DNA of 64,000 nt from Rheinheimera sp. D18 (GTDB lineage Bacteria > Pseudomonadota > Gammaproteobacteria > Enterobacterales > Alteromonadaceae). The first letter of the stretch is position 1. Each line of letters starts with the position of its first letter. The notes under the pieces are model-generated. The model had not been told where the DNA came from, did no database searches, and saw only the letters and a program-made list of their open reading frames with translations. Made by a program: the position numbers and the translations under genes. Below, piece after piece: positions 34,469 through 43,906 of this stretch. The stretch is from the NCBI RefSeq assembly GCF_004345025.1, contig NZ_CP037745.1, positions 62,001 through 126,000 of the forward strand, in the 5' to 3' direction.

Positions 34469-35412
34469 TATGGTAAACTAACCTCAATAAGTAAGCCCAT
34501 GCCCAATATTGGTTCGGCAATGGGCAAGTTATCTGATGTAAAAACGGCTTTGTAATAAAGGGCAGTGCCCCAACTTTGGCGCTTTTCGCCTTGGCGAGCA
34601 ACCGAGCTAAGCTTTAGTGGAAAAGCCAGTTGTGGCGCAATATCAAAATAGGCGGTTAAAGCTTTATGTTGCTGCAGCCTAGGCATGTCGGTTTCATGCA
34701 CCCACGCTTCAATATACAAAGAGTTAGTGCGATTAAGTTCCGCAATTGCCCATCCGGGTTGTGCGGTAATACCGGCATAAATTTTGGTGCCATACCACGG
34801 GTGCGTGCCATAACTAATAGTGCCATTTTGAGTAGCAATAACGCTCATTTGGCCTAATTGCGTTTCAGCATCTAAGAGCTCAGCGTTTGATTGCTCTAAC
34901 TGTAACTGCTGTTTAGTTAAAGCCGCACTAGCAGCAATGCGTGCTACGGCTAGTTGTTCGGCAGCTTTATTGGCTTCAGTGCGGCTACGCTTTAATTCTA
35001 ATTGATATTTTTCATAGTCGTAAGCGCTTAAGTTTGCTAAGGGAACATTAGCGTCTATACCGGCTTTTTCTAACAGTAATTGCCGTCGCTCAAGTTCGTA
35101 TTCCGCTTCCATGACCTTTTGTTTATGTTCACTTTTTAGCTGGTTTAGCCGCTCGTCGTGATTAATTATGCTGCTTTTTAACTGCTCAATTTGTGCTTTA
35201 ATATTACCGGCATCAAATACGGCAATTAAATCACCCTGTTTCACTGGTTGGTCTTCTGGTTGCAACCATTGTACTTGCACGCGCCAGCTATCACTCATAG
35301 GTGAGACGACAGTTTGTTTATCCGCAGATTGTAAGGTACCAGTTAAGAGTAACGGAATGGGCTGCTCGGCAGCATTGCTTAGCAGCAATAAGGTGTAAAG
35401 TGTGGCTAACAT
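34468..35412 (-). CDS. HlyD-type periplasmic adaptor (adaptor 1)
   Basis: A 314-residue protein with a signal-like N-terminus (MLATLYTLLLLSNAAEQP) but no lipobox. It has a lipoyl half (VQWLQPEDQPVKQGDLIAVFDAGN), a coiled-coil hairpin (about 75-165), a second half (MSVIATQNGTISYGTHPWYG) and a short beta-barrel (TSDNLPIAEPILGMGLLIEVSLP). It overlaps the ATPase gene by 7 nt. The lack of a lipid anchor suggests it is periplasmic or membrane-anchored by an uncleaved signal, unlike the other two. The adaptor call rests on the fold pattern, not on close sequence likeness. Confidence 0.75.
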   Translation of the reverse strand: MLATLYTLLLLSNAAEQPIPLLLTGTLQSADKQTVVSPMSDSWRVQVQWLQPEDQPVKQGDLIAVFDAGNIKAQIEQLKSSIINHDERLNQLKSEHKQKVMEAEYELERRQLLLEKAGIDANVPLANLSAYDYEKYQLELKRSRTEANKAAEQLAVARIAASAALTKQQLQLEQSNAELLDAETQLGQMSVIATQNGTISYGTHPWYGTKIYAGITAQPGWAIAELNRTNSLYIEAWVHETDMPRLQQHKALTAYFDIAPQLAFPLKLSSVARQGEKRQSWGTALYYKAVFTSDNLPIAEPILGMGLLIEVSLP

Positions 35413-36080
35413 CCGTTGTCCTCTATTATTTGCCCATCGCGCATGCGTATTACGCGGTGCGCGTAAGCCGCTATTTCATCTTCATGCGTTACCATCACAA
35501 TGGTGTTACCTTGGCTGTGCAGCTCACCTAATAACAGCATTATTTCTTTTGATGTTTTGCTATCTAGGTTGCCCGTAGGTTCATCTGCGAAAATAACTTT
35601 AGGCTTATTTATTAAAGCACGAGCTATAGCAACGCGCTGGCGCTGGCCCCCTGACATTTCGTGCGGTTTATGTCCAGCGCGGTGTGCCAGACCAACTTGC
35701 TCTAACAATAGATTTGCCCGAGCTAAAGCCTCTAACGGCTCGGTATCAGTATACCTAAGCGGTAAAGCCACGTTTTGCGCTGCGGTTAATCGTGGTAATA
35801 AGTGAAATGATTGAAAAATAAAACCGATATGGCGGTTGCGCATGGCAGATAACTTAATATCATCAAGCTGGCCAATAACTTGGTTATCAAGCTGATAACT
35901 GCCACTGCTAGGGGTGTCTAAACAGCCAAGAATATTCATTAATGTAGACTTGCCAGAACCAGAACTACCCATAATGGCAACAAATTCATTTTCAGCAATA
36001 CGCAAACTAACGTCGCGTAGCGCGTGCACGGCATTTTCGCCTTGGCCAAAAACACGACTAAGCTGTTGTGCAAATATCAT
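35406..36080 (-). CDS. MacB/LolD-type ABC transporter ATP-binding subunit
   Basis: A 224-residue ATPase with Walker A GSSGSGKST at 38-46, Q-loop FQSFHLLPRL, signature MSGGQRQRVAIARAL, Walker B VIFADEPTGNLDSK and H-loop VMVTHED. This subgroup serves FtsX-type permeases (MacB, LolCDE). AGGG lies 7 nt before the ATG. It is the first gene of a five-gene operon: ATPase, three adaptors, permease. All junctions overlap or nearly touch, which argues for one complex. Confidence 0.92.
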   Translation of the reverse strand: MIFAQQLSRVFGQGENAVHALRDVSLRIAENEFVAIMGSSGSGKSTLMNILGCLDTPSSGSYQLDNQVIGQLDDIKLSAMRNRHIGFIFQSFHLLPRLTAAQNVALPLRYTDTEPLEALARANLLLEQVGLAHRAGHKPHEMSGGQRQRVAIARALINKPKVIFADEPTGNLDSKTSKEIMLLLGELHSQGNTIVMVTHEDEIAAYAHRVIRMRDGQIIEDNGC

Positions 36081-36200
36081 TAATACACCCTATTGTTTTT
36101 AGCAGCGCAGAATGCCACACGGCTTAGCTAACTGAAACACATCAGTGCTATAAGGCGGGTGTTAAATTGTAACAACCTGTGGCAGCCTAGGTTTTTAGCA

Positions 36201-37406
36201 TTATGATATTTCTAGGTAATTTACTAAGGTAATAACTTGGTCAATATTGGCTAAATTATAGCGCTGTAAAATAAGTTCGCGGCCTAAGGTTATTGCTGCG
36301 CGTTCGGTTTTTGCGCGTAGGTTTTCGTCACCAATATGCTCTATATCAACAGCGTGTACCAAGCCAACAACGCGACGGATCAGTTCGCAGCCGGCATAGC
36401 CTAAGGTATCGGCAAACACGTTTTGTAAGAAATAGTGCTGGTAATGGCCATTTTGTAAGCTTGGCTCGCGACAGTCTGTGTCGAGTAATTGTTTAAATTG
36501 AGTAACAAGCTGCTGCCAAAGTATTTCTACTTGGCCAAGTAAGTACTCTTGATATGCAAGGCGCGCGGTTTCGTTGGTGGTTAAACCAAAGTGGGCCAGA
36601 TAATTCAGCAGTAAACTGGCCACTAAGTTACCAAGATCGAAACCCATCGGGCCACAAAAGCCAAACTCAGCATTAATAAGTTTGCAGTTGTCATCGTTAA
36701 TTAGGATATTGCTAGTATTTAGGTTGCCATGCAGCACGGCTTGCGGTTTAGATAAAAAGTCAGCTTTTAACTTGGCAACTTCAGCCTGTAATATGTCGTC
36801 GTGCCATAGCTGTTGTGCGTCAGCACTAATTTCAGCATGTACGTTGTTGCGCTCATGATTGCAGTAAGGGTCGGTAAAGTTCAAATCTTCGGTTACTAGG
36901 CATAACTCAGGGTTTAAGAAGTGACCAACCTGTTGTTTCTTATTGGGCCCAGTTAAAGCGAAATCGCTAGTGAAATACAGTGTGCGCGCTAAATAAGTGG
37001 CTAGCTGGGGCGCTAAATGGGTAAATTGTTTAGTCGAAATTAGCTCGGTAGTTAAATTACGATAGTCTTTTAAATCTTCCAGCAAAATTGCTGCCAGTTC
37101 AGAGTCACAGTGCAGCACTTCTATCGTGTGTTCTGGACAAAGTTTACGGTGTTTAATTAATACTTCGGCTTCAATACGCGCCCGATCGGGGGTGAGTTGC
37201 CAGTTTTCGCTAGCAATATGAACATGCCCCATAGCTTGTTTTACGATGAGGCTGCGGCCTTTGTCGTTACTAACACGAAACAGTAAACTCAAATTGTTAT
37301 CGCCAAGCTCGTCGCAGCTCAATTTGCTATGCTCACCAAATAAGCCGCTGTGCTCATCAGCAAAGCGAATGGCATCGTCTTTCGTAAAACTGTGGCATTC
37401 AGTCAT
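36201..37406 (-). CDS. S-methyl-5-thioribose kinase homologue lacking both catalytic Asp residues
   Basis: Read from ATG 37406 the protein is 401 residues; an upstream start at 37454 is less likely. Length and blocks (ELGDNNLSLLFRV, VKQA, EDLKDYRNL, GPMGFDLGNL) match MtnK. The usual HGDLHTG catalytic loop reads HGNLNTSN, and the metal-binding DPEF reads NAEF. Both catalytic Asp positions are therefore Asn (residues 228 and 245, the same 17-residue spacing as Asp233/Asp250 of B. subtilis MtnK). This was checked in the DNA. The frame is intact. The protein may be a pseudokinase or have a changed function. No mtnA or other salvage gene is adjacent. Confidence 0.8.
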   Translation of the reverse strand: MTECHSFTKDDAIRFADEHSGLFGEHSKLSCDELGDNNLSLLFRVSNDKGRSLIVKQAMGHVHIASENWQLTPDRARIEAEVLIKHRKLCPEHTIEVLHCDSELAAILLEDLKDYRNLTTELISTKQFTHLAPQLATYLARTLYFTSDFALTGPNKKQQVGHFLNPELCLVTEDLNFTDPYCNHERNNVHAEISADAQQLWHDDILQAEVAKLKADFLSKPQAVLHGNLNTSNILINDDNCKLINAEFGFCGPMGFDLGNLVASLLLNYLAHFGLTTNETARLAYQEYLLGQVEILWQQLVTQFKQLLDTDCREPSLQNGHYQHYFLQNVFADTLGYAGCELIRRVVGLVHAVDIEHIGDENLRAKTERAAITLGRELILQRYNLANIDQVITLVNYLEIS

Positions 37407-37596
37407 AGGGTGTCCTATACCGATATTGAAAATAGCAGAATGGTATAATCGCAAAGCTAGCCGCAGCCTGCAACGCTAAACAACATAAAGCTTTTTGATC
37501 TTAACCTCATGTTTAGGTGCGCTAGTCGCTTAGACAGGTTACAGTTAAGGGCTAACTGTGATAAATAAACATGATATTTAACAGGGGATTAGAAAA

Positions 37597-40020
37597 ATGA
37601 AAAAGTTTGTCAGCGTGGTACTACTAGGTGCGGCATTATGCCTATCTGGTTATGCGCACAGTACGTCAGTAGATATAGGCTATCAGCAACCGGTAAAAGA
37701 GATTGTTGACATAGTAGATGCGGCACCAACACCGAGCGCGAGTTTAAGCCCTAATGGCCAGACCATGCTGAGTTTAACTTATCCAGCGTTGCCGGTATTA
37801 GCCGACTTAGCCGCACCAGAATACCGATTAGCGGGTGTAAGGTTTAACCCAGCCAATAGTAGCCCAGCTATGCCACGCTATATTTCGGCGTTACAGTTAA
37901 TTGATTTAGCCTCAACTAACAGTAAAACTATTTCTGGTTTACCAGCCGACCTTAAAGCGACCAATTTAACGTGGTCGCCTGACAGTCGTTATTTGGCCTT
38001 TATTCAATTAGATGCTAACCAAGCTACGTTATGGCGTATTGATATTGCAAAAGCTAAAGCTAGCCAATGGTCAAAAAGCCGTTTAAATGCGATTTGGGGC
38101 GCAGGCTTACAGTGGTCTGCTGACAGCCAAGCTATTTACGCATTAACAGTGCCAGCAAAACGCGGCGCTGAGCCAGTGGCGTCTAAAATACCTACGGGAC
38201 CAATTATTACCGAAGCGCGTGGCCGTACTGCGCCGGCGCGTACTTATCAAGATTTATTAAAAGATAAACACGACGAAATTTTATTTAGTTATTACTTTAC
38301 TAGCCAGCTAGTAAAAATTAGCTTAAAAAACAAACTGACAACTATAGGCAAGCCAACACTGTTTAGAAGTGTAGAAGTGTCGCCAGATAACCAGTTAGTG
38401 TTAGTCAGCCGTATAGAACAGCCGTTTTCTTATGCGGTGCCGGTGTCTCGTTTTGCCTATACTAGCGAAGTATGGAATAGCAGCGGTAAGCTAGTGTACA
38501 CCGTGGCGCAAAACCCAGTAGCCGATAACATGCCTATTGCCTTTGATGCGGTGCCTACCGGCCGCCGTTACGCTAGTTGGCGCTCAGATTTGCCAGCAAC
38601 CCTATACTGGGCTGAAGCGGCCGATGGTGGTGATCCGGCACAACAAGCCACAGTACGTGATCAGTTGTTTCAATTAGCGGCACCTTTTACTGCTGAACCG
38701 CAAAAATTACTTGATTTAAGCTTTCGCTTTTCAGGTTTAATGACCGCGGCCAATGGCACTATGTTGGTATGGGAAAATTGGTGGCAAGACCGTCTAGAAA
38801 AAGTATGGCAGCTAGCACCTGATCAAAGCGCCAGTTTATTGTGGGAGCGTTCATCAGAAGATCGCTACAATGCGCCCGGCTCACCGTTAACTACTGCCGC
38901 GGCAAATGGTCAGCGCTTACTAAGATTAGAACAAGGTCAAATATATTTAACTGGTGTAGGTGCATCGCCTGAAGGTAACCGTCCATTTATTGATAAAATG
39001 ACTTTAGCTACGGGTAAAACCGAACGCTTATGGCGCTCTGAAGCACCATTTTATGAGTATGTTTATAGCTTACTGCCCAGCGGTAAACTATTAACGCAGC
39101 GCGAATCAACTGATGTACCACCTGACTTTTATTTACGTGATGTGCAATCAGGTGAGTTAACTGCACTAACGCAAACGCCACACCCTATGCCGCAAACTAA
39201 AGGTATAAGCCGCGAGCTAATTAACTATAAGCGTGCTGATGGCATTCCAATGTCGGCAACCTTATTGTTACCAGCAGGTTATCAGCCAGAGCGTGACGGC
39301 CGTTTGCCAACCATGATTTGGGCTTATCCGCGTGAATTTAGAAGTGCGGCTGCAGCGGGGCAAGTAAGTGATTCACCTTACCGTTTTAACCGTATTAGCT
39401 ATTGGACACCGCAGTTTTTAGCCACTCAAGGCTATGCCGTATTAGATAACGCCACTATGCCAATAGTCGGTGAGGGCGATAAAGAGCCAAACGACAGCTT
39501 TATTCAGCAGTTAGTGATGAATGCTGAAGCAGCTATTGCCGCAGGTGTTAGCCGTAAAGTAACCGATCCGAATAGGGTTGCGGTGGGCGGCCACTCTTAC
39601 GGTGCGTTTATGACTGCGCATTTGCTAGCGCAAACTAAGTTATTTAAAGCAGGCATTGCTAGAAGTGGCGCTTATAATCGCAGCTTAACACCGTTTGGTT
39701 TTCAAAGTGAGCAGCGCACCTTATGGGACGATACAAATTTATATACTCAGCTGTCACCATTTTTTCATGCGGATAAAATAAAAACACCTTTGCTATTAAT
39801 CCATGGCACTGATGATAACAACGCCGGCACCTTTCCAATGCAAAGTGAGCGTTTATATCAAGCCGTTAAAGGCTTAGGCGGTACCACTCGATTAGTTATG
39901 TTACCGCTAGAGTCGCACGGTTATCGTGCACGCGAGTCGGTACTGCACATGTTGTGGGAAACAGTTAGCTGGTTAGACGAGTTTGTTAAAAACGCCGATA
40001 CCACAATAAAAACTGAATAA
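37597..40020 (+). CDS. Exported S9-family prolyl-oligopeptidase-like peptidase
   Basis: An 807-residue protein with a signal peptide (cleavage near GYAHS, about residue 22). A beta-propeller of about 500 residues has PDSRYLAFIQL and PDNQLVLVSR blade motifs. The C-terminal alpha/beta hydrolase domain carries nucleophile Ser667 in GGHSYG, Asp739/740 in HGTDDNN and His774 in ESHGYR. This is the layout of the S9 glutamyl-endopeptidase/acylaminoacyl-peptidase-like group. It probably degrades peptides in the periplasm or outside the cell. AGGGGATT precedes the ATG. It is a single gene with its own terminator. Confidence 0.9.
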   Translation: MKKFVSVVLLGAALCLSGYAHSTSVDIGYQQPVKEIVDIVDAAPTPSASLSPNGQTMLSLTYPALPVLADLAAPEYRLAGVRFNPANSSPAMPRYISALQLIDLASTNSKTISGLPADLKATNLTWSPDSRYLAFIQLDANQATLWRIDIAKAKASQWSKSRLNAIWGAGLQWSADSQAIYALTVPAKRGAEPVASKIPTGPIITEARGRTAPARTYQDLLKDKHDEILFSYYFTSQLVKISLKNKLTTIGKPTLFRSVEVSPDNQLVLVSRIEQPFSYAVPVSRFAYTSEVWNSSGKLVYTVAQNPVADNMPIAFDAVPTGRRYASWRSDLPATLYWAEAADGGDPAQQATVRDQLFQLAAPFTAEPQKLLDLSFRFSGLMTAANGTMLVWENWWQDRLEKVWQLAPDQSASLLWERSSEDRYNAPGSPLTTAAANGQRLLRLEQGQIYLTGVGASPEGNRPFIDKMTLATGKTERLWRSEAPFYEYVYSLLPSGKLLTQRESTDVPPDFYLRDVQSGELTALTQTPHPMPQTKGISRELINYKRADGIPMSATLLLPAGYQPERDGRLPTMIWAYPREFRSAAAAGQVSDSPYRFNRISYWTPQFLATQGYAVLDNATMPIVGEGDKEPNDSFIQQLVMNAEAAIAAGVSRKVTDPNRVAVGGHSYGAFMTAHLLAQTKLFKAGIARSGAYNRSLTPFGFQSEQRTLWDDTNLYTQLSPFFHADKIKTPLLLIHGTDDNNAGTFPMQSERLYQAVKGLGGTTRLVMLPLESHGYRARESVLHMLWETVSWLDEFVKNADTTIKTE

Positions 40021-40043
40021 ATTAAACATAGTAAATGGATGTA

Positions 40044-40080
40044 GTGCTTTATGCTTAGCTGGGGCATAAAGCACCTTTTT
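40044..40080 (+). terminator. Intrinsic terminator of the S9 peptidase gene
   Basis: An 11-bp perfect stem (GTGCTTTATGC/GCATAAAGCAC) with a 9-nt loop is followed by C and five T. Confidence 0.9.
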
Positions 40081-40095
40081 AATATTACCAAAACG

Positions 40096-40590
40096 CTAAC
40101 TTGGTTGATCTCGCCACAGCAGCCATAACCGCGTATCAAGCTCTAATTGATGGTAGGCGGGTTCCATATACTGGCAAAGTTGATAAAACGCTTTATTGTG
40201 TTCTTTCTCTTTAAAGTGGGCTAGTTCATGCACTACTATCATACGTAAAAACTCACTAGGCGCTTGTTTAAACAGCGCTGCAATGCGAATACTGTTATGC
40301 GCTTTTAGCTTATTACCGTGCACTCTAGACTGATAAGTGTGCATGCCTAGCGCTTGTTGCAACACATTTAGCTTGCTGTCGTAACATACTTGGCTTAGCT
40401 GCGTGCTATTACGCATATACTGATTCTTCAACTCGTTAGTGTAGCTGTAAAGTGCTTTATCACTTTGCACTTGATGTACTAGCGGATACTTTTGGTTTAA
40501 ATAGCCTGCTAATTTGCCATTGAGCAACAGTTCCGTAGCTTGCTGTTGAATATGCGCTGAGTAGCCAGCCAGATAGTTAAGCGGTTTCAC
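40096..40590 (-). CDS. ygjP: YgjP-like metal-dependent hydrolase (DUF45/M48 type)
   Basis: A 164-residue protein (E. coli YgjP is 167). HELAHFKEKEHNKAFYQLC at 121-139 contains the HExxH zinc site (His121, Glu122, His125) and the third ligand His131. The surrounding sequence and DKALYSYTNELKNQYMRN match what I recall of E. coli YgjP closely. YgjP has been annotated as a metalloprotease and as a UTP pyrophosphatase; the in vivo role is unsettled. It starts at GTG 40590 with AAGGAAAGAG upstream. It is convergent with the S9 peptidase and divergent from cdd. Confidence 0.85.
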   Translation of the reverse strand: MKPLNYLAGYSAHIQQQATELLLNGKLAGYLNQKYPLVHQVQSDKALYSYTNELKNQYMRNSTQLSQVCYDSKLNVLQQALGMHTYQSRVHGNKLKAHNSIRIAALFKQAPSEFLRMIVVHELAHFKEKEHNKAFYQLCQYMEPAYHQLELDTRLWLLWRDQPS

Positions 40591-40750
40591 ACGAGCTCTT
40601 TCCTTAAGAATACTGGCTATAGTATAAAGCGCATCTAAGCTAACGTCAGTAACTATGCTGGCGTTAAGTAATCCAACAAGCAGCGGAAGGCTTGACCGCA
40701 GGCTAATTCACAGTAACACTGTATGCCCATAACTAACGAGAGTTTAGCCA

Positions 40751-41182
40751 GTGAGCAATATAAACTGGGCAGCCCTACAATTAGCGGCAAAACACGCCTC
40801 AGAACAAGCCTACGCACCTTATAGTAAATTCCCAGTCGGTGTAGCTGTGTTAGCACAAAGCGGGAAAATATATACCGGCTGTAACGTTGAAAATGCCTCT
40901 TACGGCGGCACCGTGTGCGCCGAGCGCAACGCAATAGGTGCAGCAATCGTCGCCGGTGAGCGCAAATTCGACGCTTTAATGGTGTATACGCCGCAAGCAC
41001 AGTTAACACCACCTTGTGGTATTTGTCGGCAGGTTATTGCTGAGTTTTTTATGCCGGATGCGCCAGTAGCCAGCTGTAATCATCTGCAGCAACAACAAAC
41101 TTGGTCTCTAGTTGAGCTGCTACCTGCAGCATTTACACCTACGTATTTGGCGAACAGCATAAAAGTGGATGGCAATACATGA
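40751..41182 (+). CDS. cdd: Cytidine deaminase, short tetrameric type
   Basis: A 143-residue protein with the zinc site in CAERNAIG (Cys56, catalytic Glu58) and PPCGICRQ (Cys89, Cys92). This three-Cys arrangement is that of short Bacillus-like enzymes, unlike the 294-residue E. coli protein with a His ligand. It deaminates cytidine and deoxycytidine to uridines in pyrimidine salvage. The start is GTG 40751. It overlaps deoA by 4 nt (ATGA), so the two salvage genes form an operon. Confidence 0.93.
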   Translation: MSNINWAALQLAAKHASEQAYAPYSKFPVGVAVLAQSGKIYTGCNVENASYGGTVCAERNAIGAAIVAGERKFDALMVYTPQAQLTPPCGICRQVIAEFFMPDAPVASCNHLQQQQTWSLVELLPAAFTPTYLANSIKVDGNT

Positions 41183-42489
41183 TCCCACAGGAAATCATTA
41201 AAACAAAACGTAACGGTAGTGCCTTGAGCACAGCTGAGATCCAGCAGTTTGTTCGTGGCTTAACCGACGATAGCTTTAGCGAAGGTCAGGTTGCCGCGCT
41301 GGCGATGTCTATTTACTTAAATGGTATGAACGTTGACGAGATAGTGGCCTTAACATTAGCCATGCGCGACAGCGGCACGGTTTTTAACTGGCAGGGTAAA
41401 TTAAATGGACCAGTGGTTGATAAGCATAGTACTGGCGGTGTAGGCGACAAAGTTACTCTAATGCTCGCGCCAATGGTAGCCGCGTGCGGCGCTTTTATGC
41501 CTAGTATTGCCGGTCGTGGTTTAGGCCATACTGGCGGCACAGTTGATAAGCTAGAAGCCATACCCGGTTATAACTGCACGCAGTCACTGGATAAAATTCA
41601 GCAATTATTACCTAAGTTAGGCTGTGTTATTGTTGGTCAAAGTAGCCAGTTAGCGCCGGCTGACCGCCGGCTTTATGCAATACGTGATGTTACTGCCACT
41701 GTAGAGTCTATCCCGCTTATTACCGCTTCTATTTTATCGAAAAAATTATCAGAAGGCTTAGACGCGTTAGTAATGGACGTGAAAATTGGTAATGGCGCCA
41801 TTATGCGTACTATTGATGATGCCTCGGCGTTAGCCACTAGCATAGTAAATGTGGCTAACGGCGCTAATGTACCAACGCGAGCATTACTAACTGATATGAA
41901 CCAGATTTTAGGCTGCACCGCCGGTAATGCATTAGAAATAGTTGAAACATTAGACTACTTAACGGGTAAGTATCGTGAGCCGCGCTTGCATCAAATAACG
42001 CTAGAGCTTGGCGCAAATATGTTAATGCTCGGTGGCTTATTTAACGAGAAGTCAGCGGCAATAGCAGCGTTAGAGCAAAGTTTAAGTTCAGGCAAAGCTG
42101 CCGAAATATTTGCTAACATGGTGTCAGCCTTAGGTGGGCCAAGCGATTTACTGGAAAAGCCAGAGCAATACTTAGCTCGTGCCCCAGTAGTACAGGATGT
42201 TTTAGCCCCAGAAACCGGTTATGTAAACTATACCGATACGGTAGGCCTAGGTATGGCAGTAGTGCGCTTAGGCGGCGGCCGCTCGCACCCCAGCCAGAAA
42301 ATTGACCCTGCCGTAGGTTTTAGCCATATTCAAGCTTGCGGTAGCAAAGTGCAACAAGGTGACGTAATTGCTAAAGTGCATGCTGCAACGTTTGAAGCCG
42401 CGACAGTTGCAACTAAAGAATATTTAGCAGCGCTAAATGTTGGTGTGCAGTTAACCGAGTTGCCTCTGGTACACCGCAGCATTGGTTAA
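41179..42489 (+). CDS. deoA: Thymidine phosphorylase
   Basis: A 436-residue protein (E. coli DeoA is 440). It has the N-terminal helical domain, the phosphate-binding KHSTGGVGDKVT near residue 82 and the conserved Thr/Ser-rich GRGLGHTGGTVDKLEAIPG. It ends in the typical GDVIAKVHA segment. It converts thymidine plus phosphate to thymine and 2-deoxyribose-1-phosphate. It is co-translated with cdd; together they route deoxycytidine and deoxyuridine to bases. No deoB, deoC or deoD follows. Confidence 0.94.
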   Translation: MIPQEIIKTKRNGSALSTAEIQQFVRGLTDDSFSEGQVAALAMSIYLNGMNVDEIVALTLAMRDSGTVFNWQGKLNGPVVDKHSTGGVGDKVTLMLAPMVAACGAFMPSIAGRGLGHTGGTVDKLEAIPGYNCTQSLDKIQQLLPKLGCVIVGQSSQLAPADRRLYAIRDVTATVESIPLITASILSKKLSEGLDALVMDVKIGNGAIMRTIDDASALATSIVNVANGANVPTRALLTDMNQILGCTAGNALEIVETLDYLTGKYREPRLHQITLELGANMLMLGGLFNEKSAAIAALEQSLSSGKAAEIFANMVSALGGPSDLLEKPEQYLARAPVVQDVLAPETGYVNYTDTVGLGMAVVRLGGGRSHPSQKIDPAVGFSHIQACGSKVQQGDVIAKVHAATFEAATVATKEYLAALNVGVQLTELPLVHRSIG

Positions 42490-42529
42490 CTTGTTTCAGC
42501 GCCCGATATAGCAAAGCGCTTGAACGTGC

Positions 42530-43825
42530 TTAATGCAGCTTTAACCTGGGCCGAACAATCCGATTAATACGCGCTACTAAGCTAATTACCAACATTTTTA
42601 TCCAGCCATGTAGCGCGACTTGATGCATACGATACAGCGAAATATAAGCCACTCGGGCAATACGGCCTTCTATCATCATAGTGCCGCCAACTAAGTTACC
42701 CATTAGATTACCAACAGCACCAAAGCGGCTGAGTGAAATCAGTGAGCCATGATCTTTATAATGGAAATCTCGAAGTGGCTTATTATTAAGCTCGGCGATG
42801 ATGTTTTTAGCCACTACGCTGGCCATTTGGTGCGCTGACTGCGCTCGCGGTGGTACCCATTTATTATCAGGTAAAGCAAACCCAGCGCAGTCGCCAATAG
42901 CGTAAATTCTACTATCTAACGTGGTGTACAATTTGCTATTAACCAGTAATTGGTTTAGCCGATTATGCTCTAGACCGTCTAAATTAGCTAAAAAGTCTGG
43001 GGCTTTAATGCCTGCGGCCCAAACCATCAGTTCAGCCTCTAGATGTTCGTCACCTAATTGCAAGCCAGCATTATCGGCTGCCGTTACCTTAGTGCTAGTG
43101 CGTACATGTACACCAAGTTTTTGTAACTCTTTTAATGCCGCAGAGGCAATACGTTCGGGTAGCGCGGGCAAAATGCGCGGGCCTGCTTCTATAATACTGA
43201 TATTAAGCCGGTCTTTTCTTAAATCGGCAAAACCATATAGGTTTAGCTCGGCGGCGGCATGATATAACTCAGCAGCAAGCTCTACGCCAGTGGCACCTGC
43301 ACCAACAATAGCAATTTTCAGTTTATCTTTAGGGTGGGCTGGCGAGTTAAGCTTTAAATAAGCATCAAGTAAATGACGCTGAAAACGTTGTGCTTGCGCT
43401 GGGCTATCGAGAAAAATGCAGTGCTCTGCTACACCCGGCGTATTAAAGTGATTCGAGATACTGCCAATTGCCAGTACCAGATAGTCATAATTAAGCGTAC
43501 GAGCAGAAAGTACTTCATTGCCGTCATCGTCCATGACCGCGGCTAGTGTAACTTGCTTATCGGCTCGATTTAGCGCACAAAAATTACCTAGCTGAAACTC
43601 AAAACCATGTGCTGCGGCATGAGCGCGATAGCTTAGTTGGTCAATTTCAACATCTAGTGTGCCGGTAGCGACTTCATGTAATAACGGTTTCCAGATATGG
43701 GTAGTACCGCGGTCAACTAACGTAATTTTGGCTTTACCTTTACGGCCCAGTTTATTACCTAAATAAGTAACTAGCTCTAAACCGCCAGCGCCACCGCCGA
43801 TAACTACTATACGAGGGTTTTCCAT
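42530..43825 (-). CDS. ndh: Type II NADH:quinone dehydrogenase
   Basis: A 431-residue protein (E. coli Ndh is 434) with two Rossmann motifs. VVIGGGAGGLELVTYLG near residue 7 binds FAD, and IAIVGAGATGVELAAEL near residue 170 binds NADH. AIGDCAGFALPDNKWVPPRAQSAHQMA is the FAD/quinone-site signature. It transfers electrons from NADH to ubiquinone without pumping protons and attaches peripherally to the inner membrane. AAGGACG precedes the ATG. It is separated from rho by the rho terminator and transcribed on the same strand. Confidence 0.93.
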   Translation of the reverse strand: MENPRIVVIGGGAGGLELVTYLGNKLGRKGKAKITLVDRGTTHIWKPLLHEVATGTLDVEIDQLSYRAHAAAHGFEFQLGNFCALNRADKQVTLAAVMDDDGNEVLSARTLNYDYLVLAIGSISNHFNTPGVAEHCIFLDSPAQAQRFQRHLLDAYLKLNSPAHPKDKLKIAIVGAGATGVELAAELYHAAAELNLYGFADLRKDRLNISIIEAGPRILPALPERIASAALKELQKLGVHVRTSTKVTAADNAGLQLGDEHLEAELMVWAAGIKAPDFLANLDGLEHNRLNQLLVNSKLYTTLDSRIYAIGDCAGFALPDNKWVPPRAQSAHQMASVVAKNIIAELNNKPLRDFHYKDHGSLISLSRFGAVGNLMGNLVGGTMMIEGRIARVAYISLYRMHQVALHGWIKMLVISLVARINRIVRPRLKLH

Positions 43826-43873
43826 TGTTACGTCCTTCTACTGAGAAAGGGGCTAAAGCGTAAATTATAGGCA

Positions 43874-43902
43874 ATAAAAAACCGGCTAATGAGCCGGTTT
43901 CG
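43874..43902 (-). terminator. Intrinsic terminator of rho
   Basis: On the minus strand AAACCGGCT/AGCCGGTTT form a 9-bp stem with a short loop, followed by six T. It lies a few nt past the rho stop. Confidence 0.9.
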
Positions 43903-43906
43903 TCAG

